This document shows, in pieces, positions 26,104-34,736 of a stretch of DNA of 41,229 nt. The stretch lies in assembly GCA_011523735.1 (NCBI GenBank), contig WTGB01000121.1, positions 1 to 41,229 on the forward strand. The letters are read 5' to 3'. The translations under genes and the position numbers were made by a program. This DNA is from Chloroflexota bacterium (GTDB taxonomy: Bacteria > Chloroflexota > Anaerolineae > Aggregatilineales > Phototrophicaceae). Each line of letters opens with the position of its first letter. The stretch's first letter is position 1. Under the pieces are notes generated by a model. The model did not search any database. It was not told the origin of the DNA and worked only from the letters and a program-made list of their open reading frames with translations.

Positions 26104-26242
26104 TACCGGTTTGCGGAACGAAACTATCACTCAACCTATTATCGACGTTGAACTCATTTTAGCTGATCAACAAGCGCGGAGAATCCCGGAAATCACAATC
26201 CATGCTAAACTGCTTGCGATAAGGCATATCCGAAGTTTATCG

Positions 26243-27130
26243 ATGGATACTATTGAAATCTCCAACTTGCGGCTGCGGACGGTCATTGGTTTCAGCGCGC
26301 ACGAACTGCAAGAGCCGCAAGATGTCGTCATAAACCTACGAATCGGCACTGACCGACATCTGGCAGGAGAGAGTGACGACCCTGCCGATACCCTCAATTA
26401 CAAGATCATCGCAAAAGCGATCATTGCCCTTGTCGAAGGGTCGCGTTTTTCCCTTGTAGAAAAGCTGGCCGAAGAAATCGCTCGTCAGGTCACAGTAGAC
26501 TTTGCCGCGCCTTGGGTCGAGGTGAGTGTGCATAAACCGGGCGCCCTTCGTCGCTCGGATTCAGTCGGCATCCGCCTAGAACGCCGTCCCGCCGATTACG
26601 CAAAAAACGTGGCTTATATCTCGATAGGTTCAAATATCGCGGCTGAACAAAATGTCGTTGCCGCCGTTGCTCGCCTGCACCGATATTCGACCATACTCGC
26701 GCTTTCGCCCGTGTATCGAACCGCAGCGCAAGGTTATCAGCAGCAAGCTCCCTTTCTCAATATGGCTGTAAAAGTGCATACGTTGCGTACGCCCGACGGC
26801 TTTAAGATTGCCGTAATCGACCGAATCGAAGCCGAACTCAAGCGAGTACGCGATCCCGCGAACAAGAACGCGCCACGGACCATTGATCTCGACATCTCGC
26901 TTTGGAATGACATGGTCATGCTATATGGTGCGAAACCCTGGCGAATCCCCGACCCGGACATCGTTCGTTTCGCCCATGTCGCTTTGCCATTGGCCGACAT
27001 CGAGCCCGATTACCGTCACCCTGAATCTGGCGCGTCACTGCGCCAAATCGCGGAGTCCTTTGATGAGCAGGACATGGAGCCCGTCGATTTGGACTTCGGA
27101 ACACCGGTACTAAGGCATTGGTCGCTATAA
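26243..27130 (+). CDS. folBK: bifunctional dihydroneopterin aldolase / HPPK (FolB-FolK fusion)
   Basis: A 295-residue fusion of two successive folate enzymes. Residues 1-117 are FolB: E21 in FSAHELQEPQ and K98 in VSVHKPGALR match the catalytic pair. Residues ~123-295 are FolK (HPPK): AYISIGSN at 124-131, FLNMAV, and the magnesium-binding PRTIDLDISL with D215 and D217. FolB releases 6-hydroxymethyl-dihydropterin, which FolK pyrophosphorylates, so the fusion would channel it. I start at ATG 26243 because the FolB fold begins there; an open frame extends to 26111. No folP is in the window. Confidence 0.93.
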   Translation: MDTIEISNLRLRTVIGFSAHELQEPQDVVINLRIGTDRHLAGESDDPADTLNYKIIAKAIIALVEGSRFSLVEKLAEEIARQVTVDFAAPWVEVSVHKPGALRRSDSVGIRLERRPADYAKNVAYISIGSNIAAEQNVVAAVARLHRYSTILALSPVYRTAAQGYQQQAPFLNMAVKVHTLRTPDGFKIAVIDRIEAELKRVRDPANKNAPRTIDLDISLWNDMVMLYGAKPWRIPDPDIVRFAHVALPLADIEPDYRHPESGASLRQIAESFDEQDMEPVDLDFGTPVLRHWSL

Positions 27131-27161
27131 GGTGTAGCTAAATTGGTGATGCGATTCCGCT

Positions 27162-27191
27162 CTGACGACATATCAGCAGATGGGCTAAAAT
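27162..27191 (+). promoter_or_regulatory. candidate promoter of the polysaccharide locus
   Basis: CTGACG (27162-27167) and TAAAAT (27186-27191) are separated by 18 bases, 37 bp ahead of the BY-kinase-like gene. Confidence 0.4.
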
Positions 27192-27228
27192 ACTTGAGAT
27201 GTCCTTCGCGTCCATTAGAGGAACAGAC

Positions 27229-27882
27229 ATGGCGAACGTTAACCTGATCACGCTCTTGCGACCGCGCTCTGCCGCCGCCGAGGCTTATCGCAGCCTTCGC
27301 ACTAATCTGATGTTCAGCAGCGTAGAGGACCCAATACGCACGCTGCTTGTTACTTCTGCCGCCCGCGAAGATCAGAAAAGCGTCACCCTGGCGAATCTCG
27401 CTGTCACCTTCGCCCAGAGTGGCAATCAGACCATCTTGGTTGACGCTGACATGCGGCAGCCAAAGCAGCAGGAAATTTGGGATATCGACAATGGACCAGG
27501 GCTGAGCACGATGATGCTGGAAGACAGCGCCATCAGCGACCCGCCACTGCAAGCCACCGAAGTCGAACATTTGCAGGTCATCACATCGGGCGCCTTGCCG
27601 CCGAACCCCGCCGATCTCTTGAGCGGAAAGCGGATGGATGAGATCATCAGCGCTCTAAGAGGCCATGCTGACTATGTGCTTTTCGACAGCCCGCCCATTC
27701 TCGCAGCAACCGACGCTGCCTTGCTCGGCATTAAGCTCGATGGCGCCCTGCTGGCAATACGCGCTGGCGATACCCGCCGAGACCACACGGCGCAAGCGCG
27801 GCAAGCCCTCGAACGCGTCCACGTTCGCATTGTCGGCGCCGTGCTGACCAATGCGCCGCGCGAAAATAGAATCGCGTACTGA
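27229..27882 (+). CDS. BY-kinase-like ATPase (CpsD/CapB family) with degenerate P-loop
   Basis: A 217-residue cytoplasmic ATPase-like protein of the bacterial tyrosine kinase family that regulates capsule and exopolysaccharide assembly. Present are the oligomerisation motif E18-AY-R21-SL-R24, Walker A-prime ILVDADMR (69-76) and Walker B YVLFDSPP (149-156). The P-loop is eroded: SAAREDQKSVTLANLA (43-58) keeps K50 and S51 but has E/D/Q where the family has glycines and V instead of T. The usual C-terminal tyrosine cluster is missing; only Y217 remains. I start at ATG 27229 (GAGG upstream), not 27199. The matching Wzz-type partner is 7 kb downstream. Active kinase or pseudo-kinase cannot be decided from sequence. 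Confidence 0.8.
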   Translation: MANVNLITLLRPRSAAAEAYRSLRTNLMFSSVEDPIRTLLVTSAAREDQKSVTLANLAVTFAQSGNQTILVDADMRQPKQQEIWDIDNGPGLSTMMLEDSAISDPPLQATEVEHLQVITSGALPPNPADLLSGKRMDEIISALRGHADYVLFDSPPILAATDAALLGIKLDGALLAIRAGDTRRDHTAQARQALERVHVRIVGAVLTNAPRENRIAY

Positions 27883-28000
27883 ACCCGTTCATAAACATGT
27901 GTTTTCCACAGCCCCAAGCCAGCCTTGATACCGAGTTCATACAGCATCGAATTCTTGTGTGGAGTTAGGTCTTGAGGGGAACGTCGAAAGGAATCTGAGC

Positions 28001-29077
28001 GTGACGATGAAGGGACTCATACTCAGTGGCGGCAAGGGGACAAGACTCTATCCTTTGACCTACACCCGTGCCAAGCAGTTAATCCCGGTCGCGAACAAGC
28101 CCGTACTCGTTCGCGTCATCGAAGCCATCCGCGAGGCTGGCGTACGCGAGGTCGGCATCGTGGTAGGACCAACCGCTGCCGAAATCAAGAACTCGCTTGG
28201 AGATGGCACACAATGGGATGTGGCGCTTTCCTACATTCATCAAGCCAGCCCGGACGGGCTTGCGCACGCGGTTAAGATATCCCGTGAGTTTCTAGGCGAA
28301 GATCCCTTTGTCATGTTTCTTGGCGATAACGTCATCGAAGGCGGCATCAGCAGCCTCATTCGCGACTTCACGGGCAACCAGTGGAACAGTCAAATTGTCC
28401 TCAAAGAAGTCGACAATCCCTCAGCTTATGGCGTCGCCAAGATGCGCCCCGACGGCAGCATCGAGCAGTTGGTCGAAAAGCCAAAGTTGCCCCCTAGCAA
28501 TCTGGCACTCGTCGGCATTTACATGTTTGACCATCACATATTCGAGGCTGTCAGCGCCATCAGACCCTCAGCCCGTGGCGAATACGAGATCACCGATGCC
28601 ATCCAATGGCTCATTGATCATGACTACACCGTCTTCCCACACATTCACCGAGGCTGGTGGATCGACACCGGCAAGCCCACCGATATGCTGGACGCGAACA
28701 GTTATGTCTTGGAAGAGATCACACCTTGCTTGCACGCTGCCGCCGCCATCGACAGCGACTCGTCAGTCGATTCACGTGTCACCCTGCAAGCGGGCGCGCA
28801 AATCGTGAACAGCATTGTTCGCGGGCCAACAATCATCGGGGAAAATACGCTGATCGAGAATAGCTATATCGGTCCCTTCACCAGTATTTATCACGGCTGT
28901 CAAATCCGCAATTGTGAGATCGAGCGGAGCATCATCCTGGAAAACAGCCGGGTCATTGACATCGACAGCACTTTACGTGACAGCTTGATCGGCAGAAATG
29001 CCTCAGTAAAGCGCAGCAGCAGCAAGCCGAGCGGCATCAAAATGAACCTCGGCGATCACAGTACGCTTTGGGTTTGA
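28001..29077 (+). CDS. rfbA: glucose-1-phosphate thymidylyltransferase, long form
   Basis: A 358-residue nucleotidyltransferase: GLILSGGKGTRLYPLT at the N-terminus, VANKPV, the metal-site motif FLGDNVIEGG, then from ~245 a left-handed beta-helix of hexapeptide repeats. The length matches the long RmlA form, which makes dTDP-glucose from dTTP and glucose-1-phosphate. GTG at 28001 has AAAGGA eight bases upstream and is preferred; an ATG two codons on (28007) is possible, and gives the more typical start MKGLILSGG. It opens the dTDP-sugar cluster, followed 31 bp later by rfbB. Confidence 0.9.
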   Translation: MTMKGLILSGGKGTRLYPLTYTRAKQLIPVANKPVLVRVIEAIREAGVREVGIVVGPTAAEIKNSLGDGTQWDVALSYIHQASPDGLAHAVKISREFLGEDPFVMFLGDNVIEGGISSLIRDFTGNQWNSQIVLKEVDNPSAYGVAKMRPDGSIEQLVEKPKLPPSNLALVGIYMFDHHIFEAVSAIRPSARGEYEITDAIQWLIDHDYTVFPHIHRGWWIDTGKPTDMLDANSYVLEEITPCLHAAAAIDSDSSVDSRVTLQAGAQIVNSIVRGPTIIGENTLIENSYIGPFTSIYHGCQIRNCEIERSIILENSRVIDIDSTLRDSLIGRNASVKRSSSKPSGIKMNLGDHSTLWV

Positions 29078-29108
29078 CGAATCAGTAAGACGCAATGGTG
29101 GATAGACG

Positions 29109-30131
29109 ATGAAGAACATCCTCGTTACAGGTGGCGCCGGTTTCATTGGCAGCGCTTTCGTGCGGCACATGGTCGCGAACTATCCCGACTACAACATCGT
29201 CTGCTACGACAAACTCACCTATGCCGGCAATGTGGATAATCTGCTGCCGGTGAGCGACGAGGAGAACTACCGATTCGAACGCGGCGACATTGCCGATCGC
29301 CGCGCAGTACAGCATGTGCTGGAACAGTACGCCATCGACACAATCGTAAATTTCGCCGCCGAAAGCCACGTTGACCGCAGCATCCTCGAACCCGATGCCT
29401 TCATCCATACCGATGTCGTCGGCGCCTACATCTTGCTTGACGAAGGCAGAAAACATGGCATCGAACGCTTCTGCCAAGTCTCCACCGACGAAGTCTACGG
29501 CGATATCGAGGTTGGGCACTCCGTCGAAGATGACCGCTTCTTGCCCAATAGTCCTTATGCCGCCAGCAAAGCCGGTGGCGAATTGATGGTGCGCGCCTAC
29601 CACGTGACCTATGGCCTGGACACTGTCATCACCCGCGGCAGCAATACCTATGGTCCCTACCAATACCCGGAGAAGCTCGTACCCTTCTTCACCACCGAAG
29701 CCATGGACGACCGTCCCCTACCTCTCTATGGCGATGGCGAGCAGATACGCGACTGGCTGCACGTCGATGACCACGCGCGGGGCGTCGACTGCATTCTGCA
29801 CTTTGGTCGACCAGGCGAAGCTTATAACCTCGCTGGCGAGAATCAACGCCACAATATCAATGTGACCCGACGCATCCTGGACTTGCTGGGCAAACCGCAA
29901 TCCTTGATTCGTCACGTCCCCGACCGCGAAGGGCACGACCGGCGTTATGCTATGACAGCAGAGAAGGCGCGTGCCTTGGGGTGGCAGCGACAATTTGATT
30001 TTGACCGCGGTTTGGAAGCGACCGTCCGCTGGTATCAGGAGAATGAATGGTGGTGGCGCAAGATAAAAACCGGCGATTATCTCGAATATTACAAGCGGCA
30101 ATACGCCGAGCGACTCGCATCCATACGCTGA
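29109..30131 (+). CDS. rfbB: dTDP-glucose 4,6-dehydratase
   Basis: A 340-residue extended SDR enzyme. The NAD motif is GGAGFIGS (8-15), the catalytic triad TDE 126-128 in VSTDEVYGD and Y150/K154 in SPYAASKAGGE are intact, and the substrate region NTYGPYQYPEKL is typical of RmlB. It turns dTDP-glucose into dTDP-4-keto-6-deoxyglucose, the branch point to rhamnose and other deoxysugars. Length is normal. It lies between rfbA and rfbD. Confidence 0.95.
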   Translation: MKNILVTGGAGFIGSAFVRHMVANYPDYNIVCYDKLTYAGNVDNLLPVSDEENYRFERGDIADRRAVQHVLEQYAIDTIVNFAAESHVDRSILEPDAFIHTDVVGAYILLDEGRKHGIERFCQVSTDEVYGDIEVGHSVEDDRFLPNSPYAASKAGGELMVRAYHVTYGLDTVITRGSNTYGPYQYPEKLVPFFTTEAMDDRPLPLYGDGEQIRDWLHVDDHARGVDCILHFGRPGEAYNLAGENQRHNINVTRRILDLLGKPQSLIRHVPDREGHDRRYAMTAEKARALGWQRQFDFDRGLEATVRWYQENEWWWRKIKTGDYLEYYKRQYAERLASIR

Positions 30132-30195
30132 CCGGCGCGCGAGTTCGCACTCCCGCGTTCAGCGCAATGAAATCCGCCAATCTGGCCAGCGCCGC

Positions 30196-31056
30196 ATGAG
30201 GGTCCTGCTCACCGGAGCCGCCGGCAAACTTGGTGCACAGCTCCAGCAGCAACTTGCTGAGAAACATGATGTCATTGGCATGGACATCATCGGCGATGTC
30301 GACCACCTTCTAGATTTGACCAATTATGCTGGGGCGCGTGAACTCGTCAGGCGAATCTCCCCCGAGATCGTCCTTCATCCCGCCGCTTGGACAGATGTCG
30401 ACGGCTGCGCCCTCGATCCGAAAAAGGCGTTAAGCATCAATGGTCTTGCCAGCGCTCACCTGGCTGCCATCACTGCACAAATAGGCATTCCGATACTTTA
30501 CGTCAGCAGTAACGAAGTCTTTGACGGCACACTAAATCGCCCTTATACCGAAGTTGACCTGCCGAATCCCATCAATCCCTACGGCTATAGCAAATGGTAT
30601 GGCGAGCGCGCCACCACCCAGGTCAATCCGCAGCACTACATCGTTCGTTCCGCCTGGCTCTTTGCTCACGGTGGCGGCAACTTTGTTCAGGCCATACGCT
30701 CTGCCGCCGAATCCGGCAAATCTCTGCGCGTCGTCACCAACGAAGTCGCCAACCCCACCTACACAAACGATCTTGCTGCCGCCATCGCTCAACTTATCGA
30801 GACCGAGCGCTTCGGCAGTTATCACTTGGTCAACGAGGGCGCCATAAGCCGCTGGCAGTTTGCCCGCGCTATCCTCGACCAATCTGGCTATGTCGATACC
30901 TCGATCGAAGGCATCAGTCGCCACGAATGGAAGCGACCATCACTGCCGCCAGAATACACCCCCATGGCAAACTTCGCCGGCAGCAGTATTGGCATTAAAC
31001 TGCGCCCTTGGCAGGAAGCTCTGCGCGCCTTCCTCACCGCCGAGACATCCGCCTGA
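30196..31056 (+). CDS. rfbD: dTDP-4-dehydrorhamnose reductase
   Basis: A 286-residue RmlD-type reductase: NADPH motif TGAAGKLG (6-13), HPAAWTDVDGCALDP (61-75), SSNEVFDG with YTEVD, and Y129/K133 in NPYGYSKWYGE. It reduces dTDP-4-keto-rhamnose to dTDP-rhamnose. The 3,5-epimerase RfbC that should act before it is not present in the window, so it must be elsewhere or the end product differs. The stop overlaps the start of the next glycosyltransferase by one base. Confidence 0.9.
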   Translation: MRVLLTGAAGKLGAQLQQQLAEKHDVIGMDIIGDVDHLLDLTNYAGARELVRRISPEIVLHPAAWTDVDGCALDPKKALSINGLASAHLAAITAQIGIPILYVSSNEVFDGTLNRPYTEVDLPNPINPYGYSKWYGERATTQVNPQHYIVRSAWLFAHGGGNFVQAIRSAAESGKSLRVVTNEVANPTYTNDLAAAIAQLIETERFGSYHLVNEGAISRWQFARAILDQSGYVDTSIEGISRHEWKRPSLPPEYTPMANFAGSSIGIKLRPWQEALRAFLTAETSA

Positions 31057-32006
31057 TGGCAGCGCCGCGCCTTTCCATCGTCATCCCGAATTGGAACGGC
31101 AAACACTTCCTGGCAACCTGCCTGAACGCCCTGCGCCGCCAAACCGAAACCAATATCGAAGTCCTCATCGTGGACAACGCTTCTATTGATGGCTCGCAGC
31201 CATTTGTTAAAACCGAGTATCCCGAGGTCAAGTTGATAGAGTTGTCGGAAAATCGCGGCTTCACCGGCGCCTGCAACACCGGAATAGAAGCCGCTGCCGG
31301 CGAGTTTATCGCACTGCTGAACAACGACACCGAGGTCGATGACCGTTGGACAGCAGAAGTGATCGCCGCCTTCGACAAGCGCCCGGAAGTTGGCATTGTC
31401 GCTAGCAAAATGCTGTTGTTCGATCACCGCGATCGCTTCCACACCGCCGGCGACTTCTTTACGACAGACGGACACGCTGGCAATCGCGGTGTCTGGGAAA
31501 CCGACCGCGGGCAATACAACCGCGCCGAATATGTCTTCGCCGCTTGCGGGGGCTCAGCCGCCTATCGTCGTTCCATGCTTAACGCTATCGGTACGCTCGA
31601 TGATGATTTCTTCTTTCTGCTGGAAGATATCGACCTCGCTTGGCGCGCCCAACTCACAGGTTACAAGGTCTGGTATACGCCTCAGGCCGTCGTCTATCAT
31701 CACTTGTCTGCCACTGGCGGCGGAGCAACCGCCAGCTTTTATGCGGGCCGCAACGGCATCTGGCTCGTCGTCAAGAATATGCCCACGAGCCTGCTGCGGA
31801 GATACTGGCAGCAGATTCTATTCAGGCAGATTGACCTCGCCTGGAATGCCTTGAAAGCCTGGCGCGGTCCAGAAGCGCGGGCGCGCCTGCGCGGCATGAT
31901 GACCGGTCTCCTGACCATTCGCGGCGCACTGTCAAAACGCCGGCAGATCCAGGAGCAAAAATGCGTGGCCGATGACTATATCGACAACATACTGACGCGT
32001 CCCTAG
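31056..32006 (+). CDS. family 2 glycosyltransferase (rhamnosyltransferase-like)
   Basis: A 316-residue GT2 protein. RLSIVIPNWNGKHFLATCL starts the GT-A fold, followed by VLIVDNASIDGS, ENRGFTGACNTGI and the metal-binding LLNNDTEVDD (87-96). The LEDIDLAWRAQLTGYKVWY segment is typical of rhamnosyltransferase-like (WcaA/RfbN-type) members. It is translationally coupled to rfbD (TGATG), so it probably uses dTDP-rhamnose or a related sugar. The ATG at 31056 is preferred to earlier in-frame starts inside rfbD. An intrinsic terminator follows. Confidence 0.85.
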   Translation: MAAPRLSIVIPNWNGKHFLATCLNALRRQTETNIEVLIVDNASIDGSQPFVKTEYPEVKLIELSENRGFTGACNTGIEAAAGEFIALLNNDTEVDDRWTAEVIAAFDKRPEVGIVASKMLLFDHRDRFHTAGDFFTTDGHAGNRGVWETDRGQYNRAEYVFAACGGSAAYRRSMLNAIGTLDDDFFFLLEDIDLAWRAQLTGYKVWYTPQAVVYHHLSATGGGATASFYAGRNGIWLVVKNMPTSLLRRYWQQILFRQIDLAWNALKAWRGPEARARLRGMMTGLLTIRGALSKRRQIQEQKCVADDYIDNILTRP

Positions 32007-32047
32007 CTCCAAGAACCAAGTGCTCTGAAGCCATCGAAACAATGTGC

Positions 32048-32068
32048 AAGTGCATAAATGCGCTTTTT
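32048..32068 (+). terminator. intrinsic terminator after the rfb-GT2 genes
   Basis: AAGTGCA (32048-32054) pairs with TGCGCTT (32059-32065), with one G-T pair, around a TAAA loop, and the 3' arm runs into TTTTT (32064-32068). It separates rfbA-B-D-GT2 from the following GT2-rnhB genes. Confidence 0.5.
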
Positions 32069-32128
32069 AACATATGATACGATCAGTAGATGTGACATGG
32101 CTTTTCGCTCTCGTCTGGAGACTATGCC

Positions 32129-32875
32129 TTGAGCAAGCCCTTCCTGAGCATCATAATACCGGCGCATAATGAAGAAACCCGCCTGCCGCCCAGTCTCGCC
32201 CAGATAAATCGTTTCTTGCAGGCGCAAGACTTCTGCGCCGAGGTCATCGTTGTCGAGAATGGCAGCCATGACCGCACCCATGAGATCGCCTTGGAATGTG
32301 CCCGTGACTTCACTTACCTGAAAGTCATTCGTTCGCCTGATAATTTGCGTGGCAAAGGCTTGGCCGTCAAACAGGGCATGCTCGCCGCTTCCGGTCAATG
32401 GCGCTTCATCTGTGATGCCGACCTGTCGATGCGGATTGACGACCTCGTCCAATTTTTACCCCCGGCGACTAAGGGCTTTGATATCGTCATTGCAAGCCGT
32501 GAAGCGCCCGGCGCAATACGCGTTGGTGAACCGGAATATCGTCACCTCATGGGAAGGATTAATAATCTCATAATCAAGTTCGCCGCAATTAACGATTACG
32601 AAGATACGCAGTGCGGCTTCAAAATGTTTAACGCAAAAGCCGCAATGGATCTTTTCCAGGTGCAGCGAATGAACGGCATCGGCTTTGATGTCGAATTGTT
32701 GTACATTGCCAAAAAGCGCGGCTACAAGGTCAAAGAAGTGCCGATCACTTGGTACCACGACCCTTATTCCACCATGCGCCTATGGGACGATTCCATCCAC
32801 ATGCTGCGCGAAATCTGGGAGATCCGTCGCAACTGGCGCAGAGGCTGCTATGCCAGGCACAACTCAAGCGCCTAA
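32129..32875 (+). CDS. family 2 glycosyltransferase (DPM1/polyprenyl-phosphate type)
   Basis: A 248-residue GT2 protein: LSIIIPAHNEETRLPPSL, VIVVENGSHDRT, and the metal motif CDADLSM (95-101), then ASREAPGAIR, DTQCGFKMFNAKAA, and VEVPITW-like VKEVPITWYHDPYS. This pattern fits DPM1-like enzymes that load sugars onto polyprenyl phosphate. It has no C-terminal membrane segments. Such an enzyme could supply a lipid-linked donor for a GT-C enzyme like the one at 74-1954; that link is inferred. It starts with TTG at 32129 (an out-of-frame ATG stops at once). The 3' end overlaps rnhB by 26 bases. Confidence 0.85.
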   Translation: MSKPFLSIIIPAHNEETRLPPSLAQINRFLQAQDFCAEVIVVENGSHDRTHEIALECARDFTYLKVIRSPDNLRGKGLAVKQGMLAASGQWRFICDADLSMRIDDLVQFLPPATKGFDIVIASREAPGAIRVGEPEYRHLMGRINNLIIKFAAINDYEDTQCGFKMFNAKAAMDLFQVQRMNGIGFDVELLYIAKKRGYKVKEVPITWYHDPYSTMRLWDDSIHMLREIWEIRRNWRRGCYARHNSSA

Positions 32876-33515
32876 GACCGCCAGCCTGCAACACGAGCGC
32901 CACTTCTACCGCGCCGGCTGCCACACTATTTTCGGCATGGACGAAGCGGGCCGTGGTCCTTTGGCCGGTCCAGTTGTTGCCGCGGCTGTCGCCTTGCCCT
33001 TGAAACGCGACAACCTGAGCAAAGTTCTGCGTGGCGTTCGCGACAGCAAAGAGATGAGTCCCTTGCAACGAGAAGCGGTGGATGCGACGATAAAGGATGT
33101 CGCTTTGGCTTGGGGCATCGGCCACAGCAATTCCATCGAGATTGACCGCCTCGGCATTGTCTGCGCCACCAAATCAGCCATGCAACGCGCTCTAGATCAA
33201 GCCCTAAGCCGAACCGATATAGCGCCAGACTGCCTCTTCCTTGATTACATGCTTTTTCCCGAACGCCGGGATATTCCGCAAGTCAGCATCGTCAATGGTG
33301 ATAAACACTCGCTTAGCATTGCCTGCGCCAGCGTCATCGCGAAAGTCTGGCGCGATAGGCACATGCTCGAGTTGGACGCCCAATATCCAGAATATGGTTT
33401 TGCACAGCATAAAGGTTATGGCACCGCTGCCCATCGCCGCGCCCTCCTGCACTACGGACCCTGCCCCGAGCATCGTCGTTCATTTGCGCCGGTCAGCAGC
33501 CTGAACCTTCGCTGA
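32850..33515 (+). CDS. rnhB: ribonuclease HII
   Basis: A 221-residue RNase HII, which removes ribonucleotides and RNA-DNA hybrids from the chromosome. The start region HTIFGMDEAGRGPLAGPVVA supplies D31 and E32; D132 in FLDYM and D169 in ASVIAKVWRD complete the likely metal-binding set, and HKGYGTAAHRRAL is the C-terminal signature. It starts at ATG 32850 inside the preceding glycosyltransferase gene. Its presence inside a polysaccharide cluster looks incidental. Confidence 0.95.
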   Translation: MPGTTQAPKTASLQHERHFYRAGCHTIFGMDEAGRGPLAGPVVAAAVALPLKRDNLSKVLRGVRDSKEMSPLQREAVDATIKDVALAWGIGHSNSIEIDRLGIVCATKSAMQRALDQALSRTDIAPDCLFLDYMLFPERRDIPQVSIVNGDKHSLSIACASVIAKVWRDRHMLELDAQYPEYGFAQHKGYGTAAHRRALLHYGPCPEHRRSFAPVSSLNLR

Positions 33516-33556
33516 GCGCCAGAGGCGATCGTGGTAGAATCGGTTGGATTTCCAAC
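33512..33556 (+). promoter_or_regulatory. extended -10 promoter candidate with adjacent palindrome
   Basis: TGGTAGAAT (33532-33540) is an extended -10, with only a weak -35 (CTGAGC, 33512-33517). Directly after it lies GTTGGA-TT-TCCAAC (33543-33556), a perfect inverted repeat at the expected start point that could serve as an operator for the GT4-Wzz genes. Confidence 0.35.
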
Positions 33557-33583
33557 GCAGTTTGTGACACTTCAAAAGGCAGG

Positions 33584-34732
33584 ATGTTGAAGCTCGCGCT
33601 CGTACACGACTGGCTCAATCAGATCGGCGGCGCCGAAGACGTGCTTGAAGTGCTTGCGCGCCACTTTCGCGACAGCCCAATTTATACCAGCATCTACGCG
33701 CGAGACCGAATGCCGGCATATTACCGCGATTGGGATATCCGCCCTCTTTGGCTAAACAATCTCCCCGCCATTCATAACCAGCATCAGATCTTCCTGCCAC
33801 TTTATCCACTTGCCTGGCACAACCTGCTTCTAGCGGATTTTGACATGATCCTCAGCAACAAAAGCGGTTTCTGCCATGGCCTGCGTTTTGACAAGCGCGC
33901 CTTGCACATCTGCTACTGCCTCACGCCAACACGCTATGTCTGGCAGTTGGACACTTACCTGGATGGTGAAGACTTGGGCATCGCCGCCAAATGGCTGCTG
34001 AAGCCGCTGATCGCTTTGCTGCGCCGCTGGGATTACGCCGCCGCCCAACGGGTCACTCACTTCATTGCCATCAGCAGCGCCGTGAAAGAGCGCATCCGCA
34101 GATATTACAATCGGGACGCCAGCGTCATTTTCCCGCCCGTCGATACTGCGCGTTTCCAACCGGCGCCCAGCAATGCCATTGAAGACTACTATCTAATCGT
34201 CTCGCGCCTCATTCCCTACAAACGCATTGACCTTGCGGTGAAGGCAGCGGCAGAATTGCGCCTGCCGCTCAAAATCGCCGGCGCCGGGCGAGATCTTGAA
34301 CGTCTGCGCGCCCTGGCGGGGGACATGGTTGAGTTCCTCGGCTTCGTGCCCGACGAAGAACTGCCGCATTTGATGGCGAAATGCAAAGCGCTGATCTTTC
34401 CCGGCTTGGAAGACTTTGGCATCACGCCCGTCCAAGCACAAGCGGCCGGCCGGCCCGTGATCGCTTTTCGTGGCGGCGGCGCCCTTGATACCGTCATCCC
34501 AACTGTAACCGGCGAATTCTTTTCTCATGCCACTGTCGACAGCCTGAAAGAAGTCTGGCGCAACTTTGACCCCGACGCGTACAATCCTGAGGAGATTCGC
34601 AGCCACGCGCTGCGCTTCGATACATCCATATTCATCGAACGCATCCGCGCTTACATCGAACAGGCATGGCAAGCGCACCAAGCTAGACGAAAGTTTCAAT
34701 TCCAGGATCCCATCGTAACAGCCGAAGGATGA
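33584..34732 (+). CDS. family 4 glycosyltransferase
   Basis: A 382-residue GT-B glycosyltransferase. The N-terminal domain begins LKLALVHDWLNQIGGAEDVLEVL with the acceptor-side GGAE motif; the C-terminal donor domain has VSRLIPYKRIDLAVKAA, LKIAGAGRDLERL, VEFLGFVPDEELPHLMAKC and the catalytic-loop equivalent FPGLEDFGITPVQAQAAGRPVIA (the EDFGITPVE-like motif). It builds polysaccharide on the cytoplasmic side. It is followed four bases later by the Wzz-type gene, so both are probably translated from one message. Confidence 0.9.
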   Translation: MLKLALVHDWLNQIGGAEDVLEVLARHFRDSPIYTSIYARDRMPAYYRDWDIRPLWLNNLPAIHNQHQIFLPLYPLAWHNLLLADFDMILSNKSGFCHGLRFDKRALHICYCLTPTRYVWQLDTYLDGEDLGIAAKWLLKPLIALLRRWDYAAAQRVTHFIAISSAVKERIRRYYNRDASVIFPPVDTARFQPAPSNAIEDYYLIVSRLIPYKRIDLAVKAAAELRLPLKIAGAGRDLERLRALAGDMVEFLGFVPDEELPHLMAKCKALIFPGLEDFGITPVQAQAAGRPVIAFRGGGALDTVIPTVTGEFFSHATVDSLKEVWRNFDPDAYNPEEIRSHALRFDTSIFIERIRAYIEQAWQAHQARRKFQFQDPIVTAEG

Positions 34733-34736
34733 CCAG

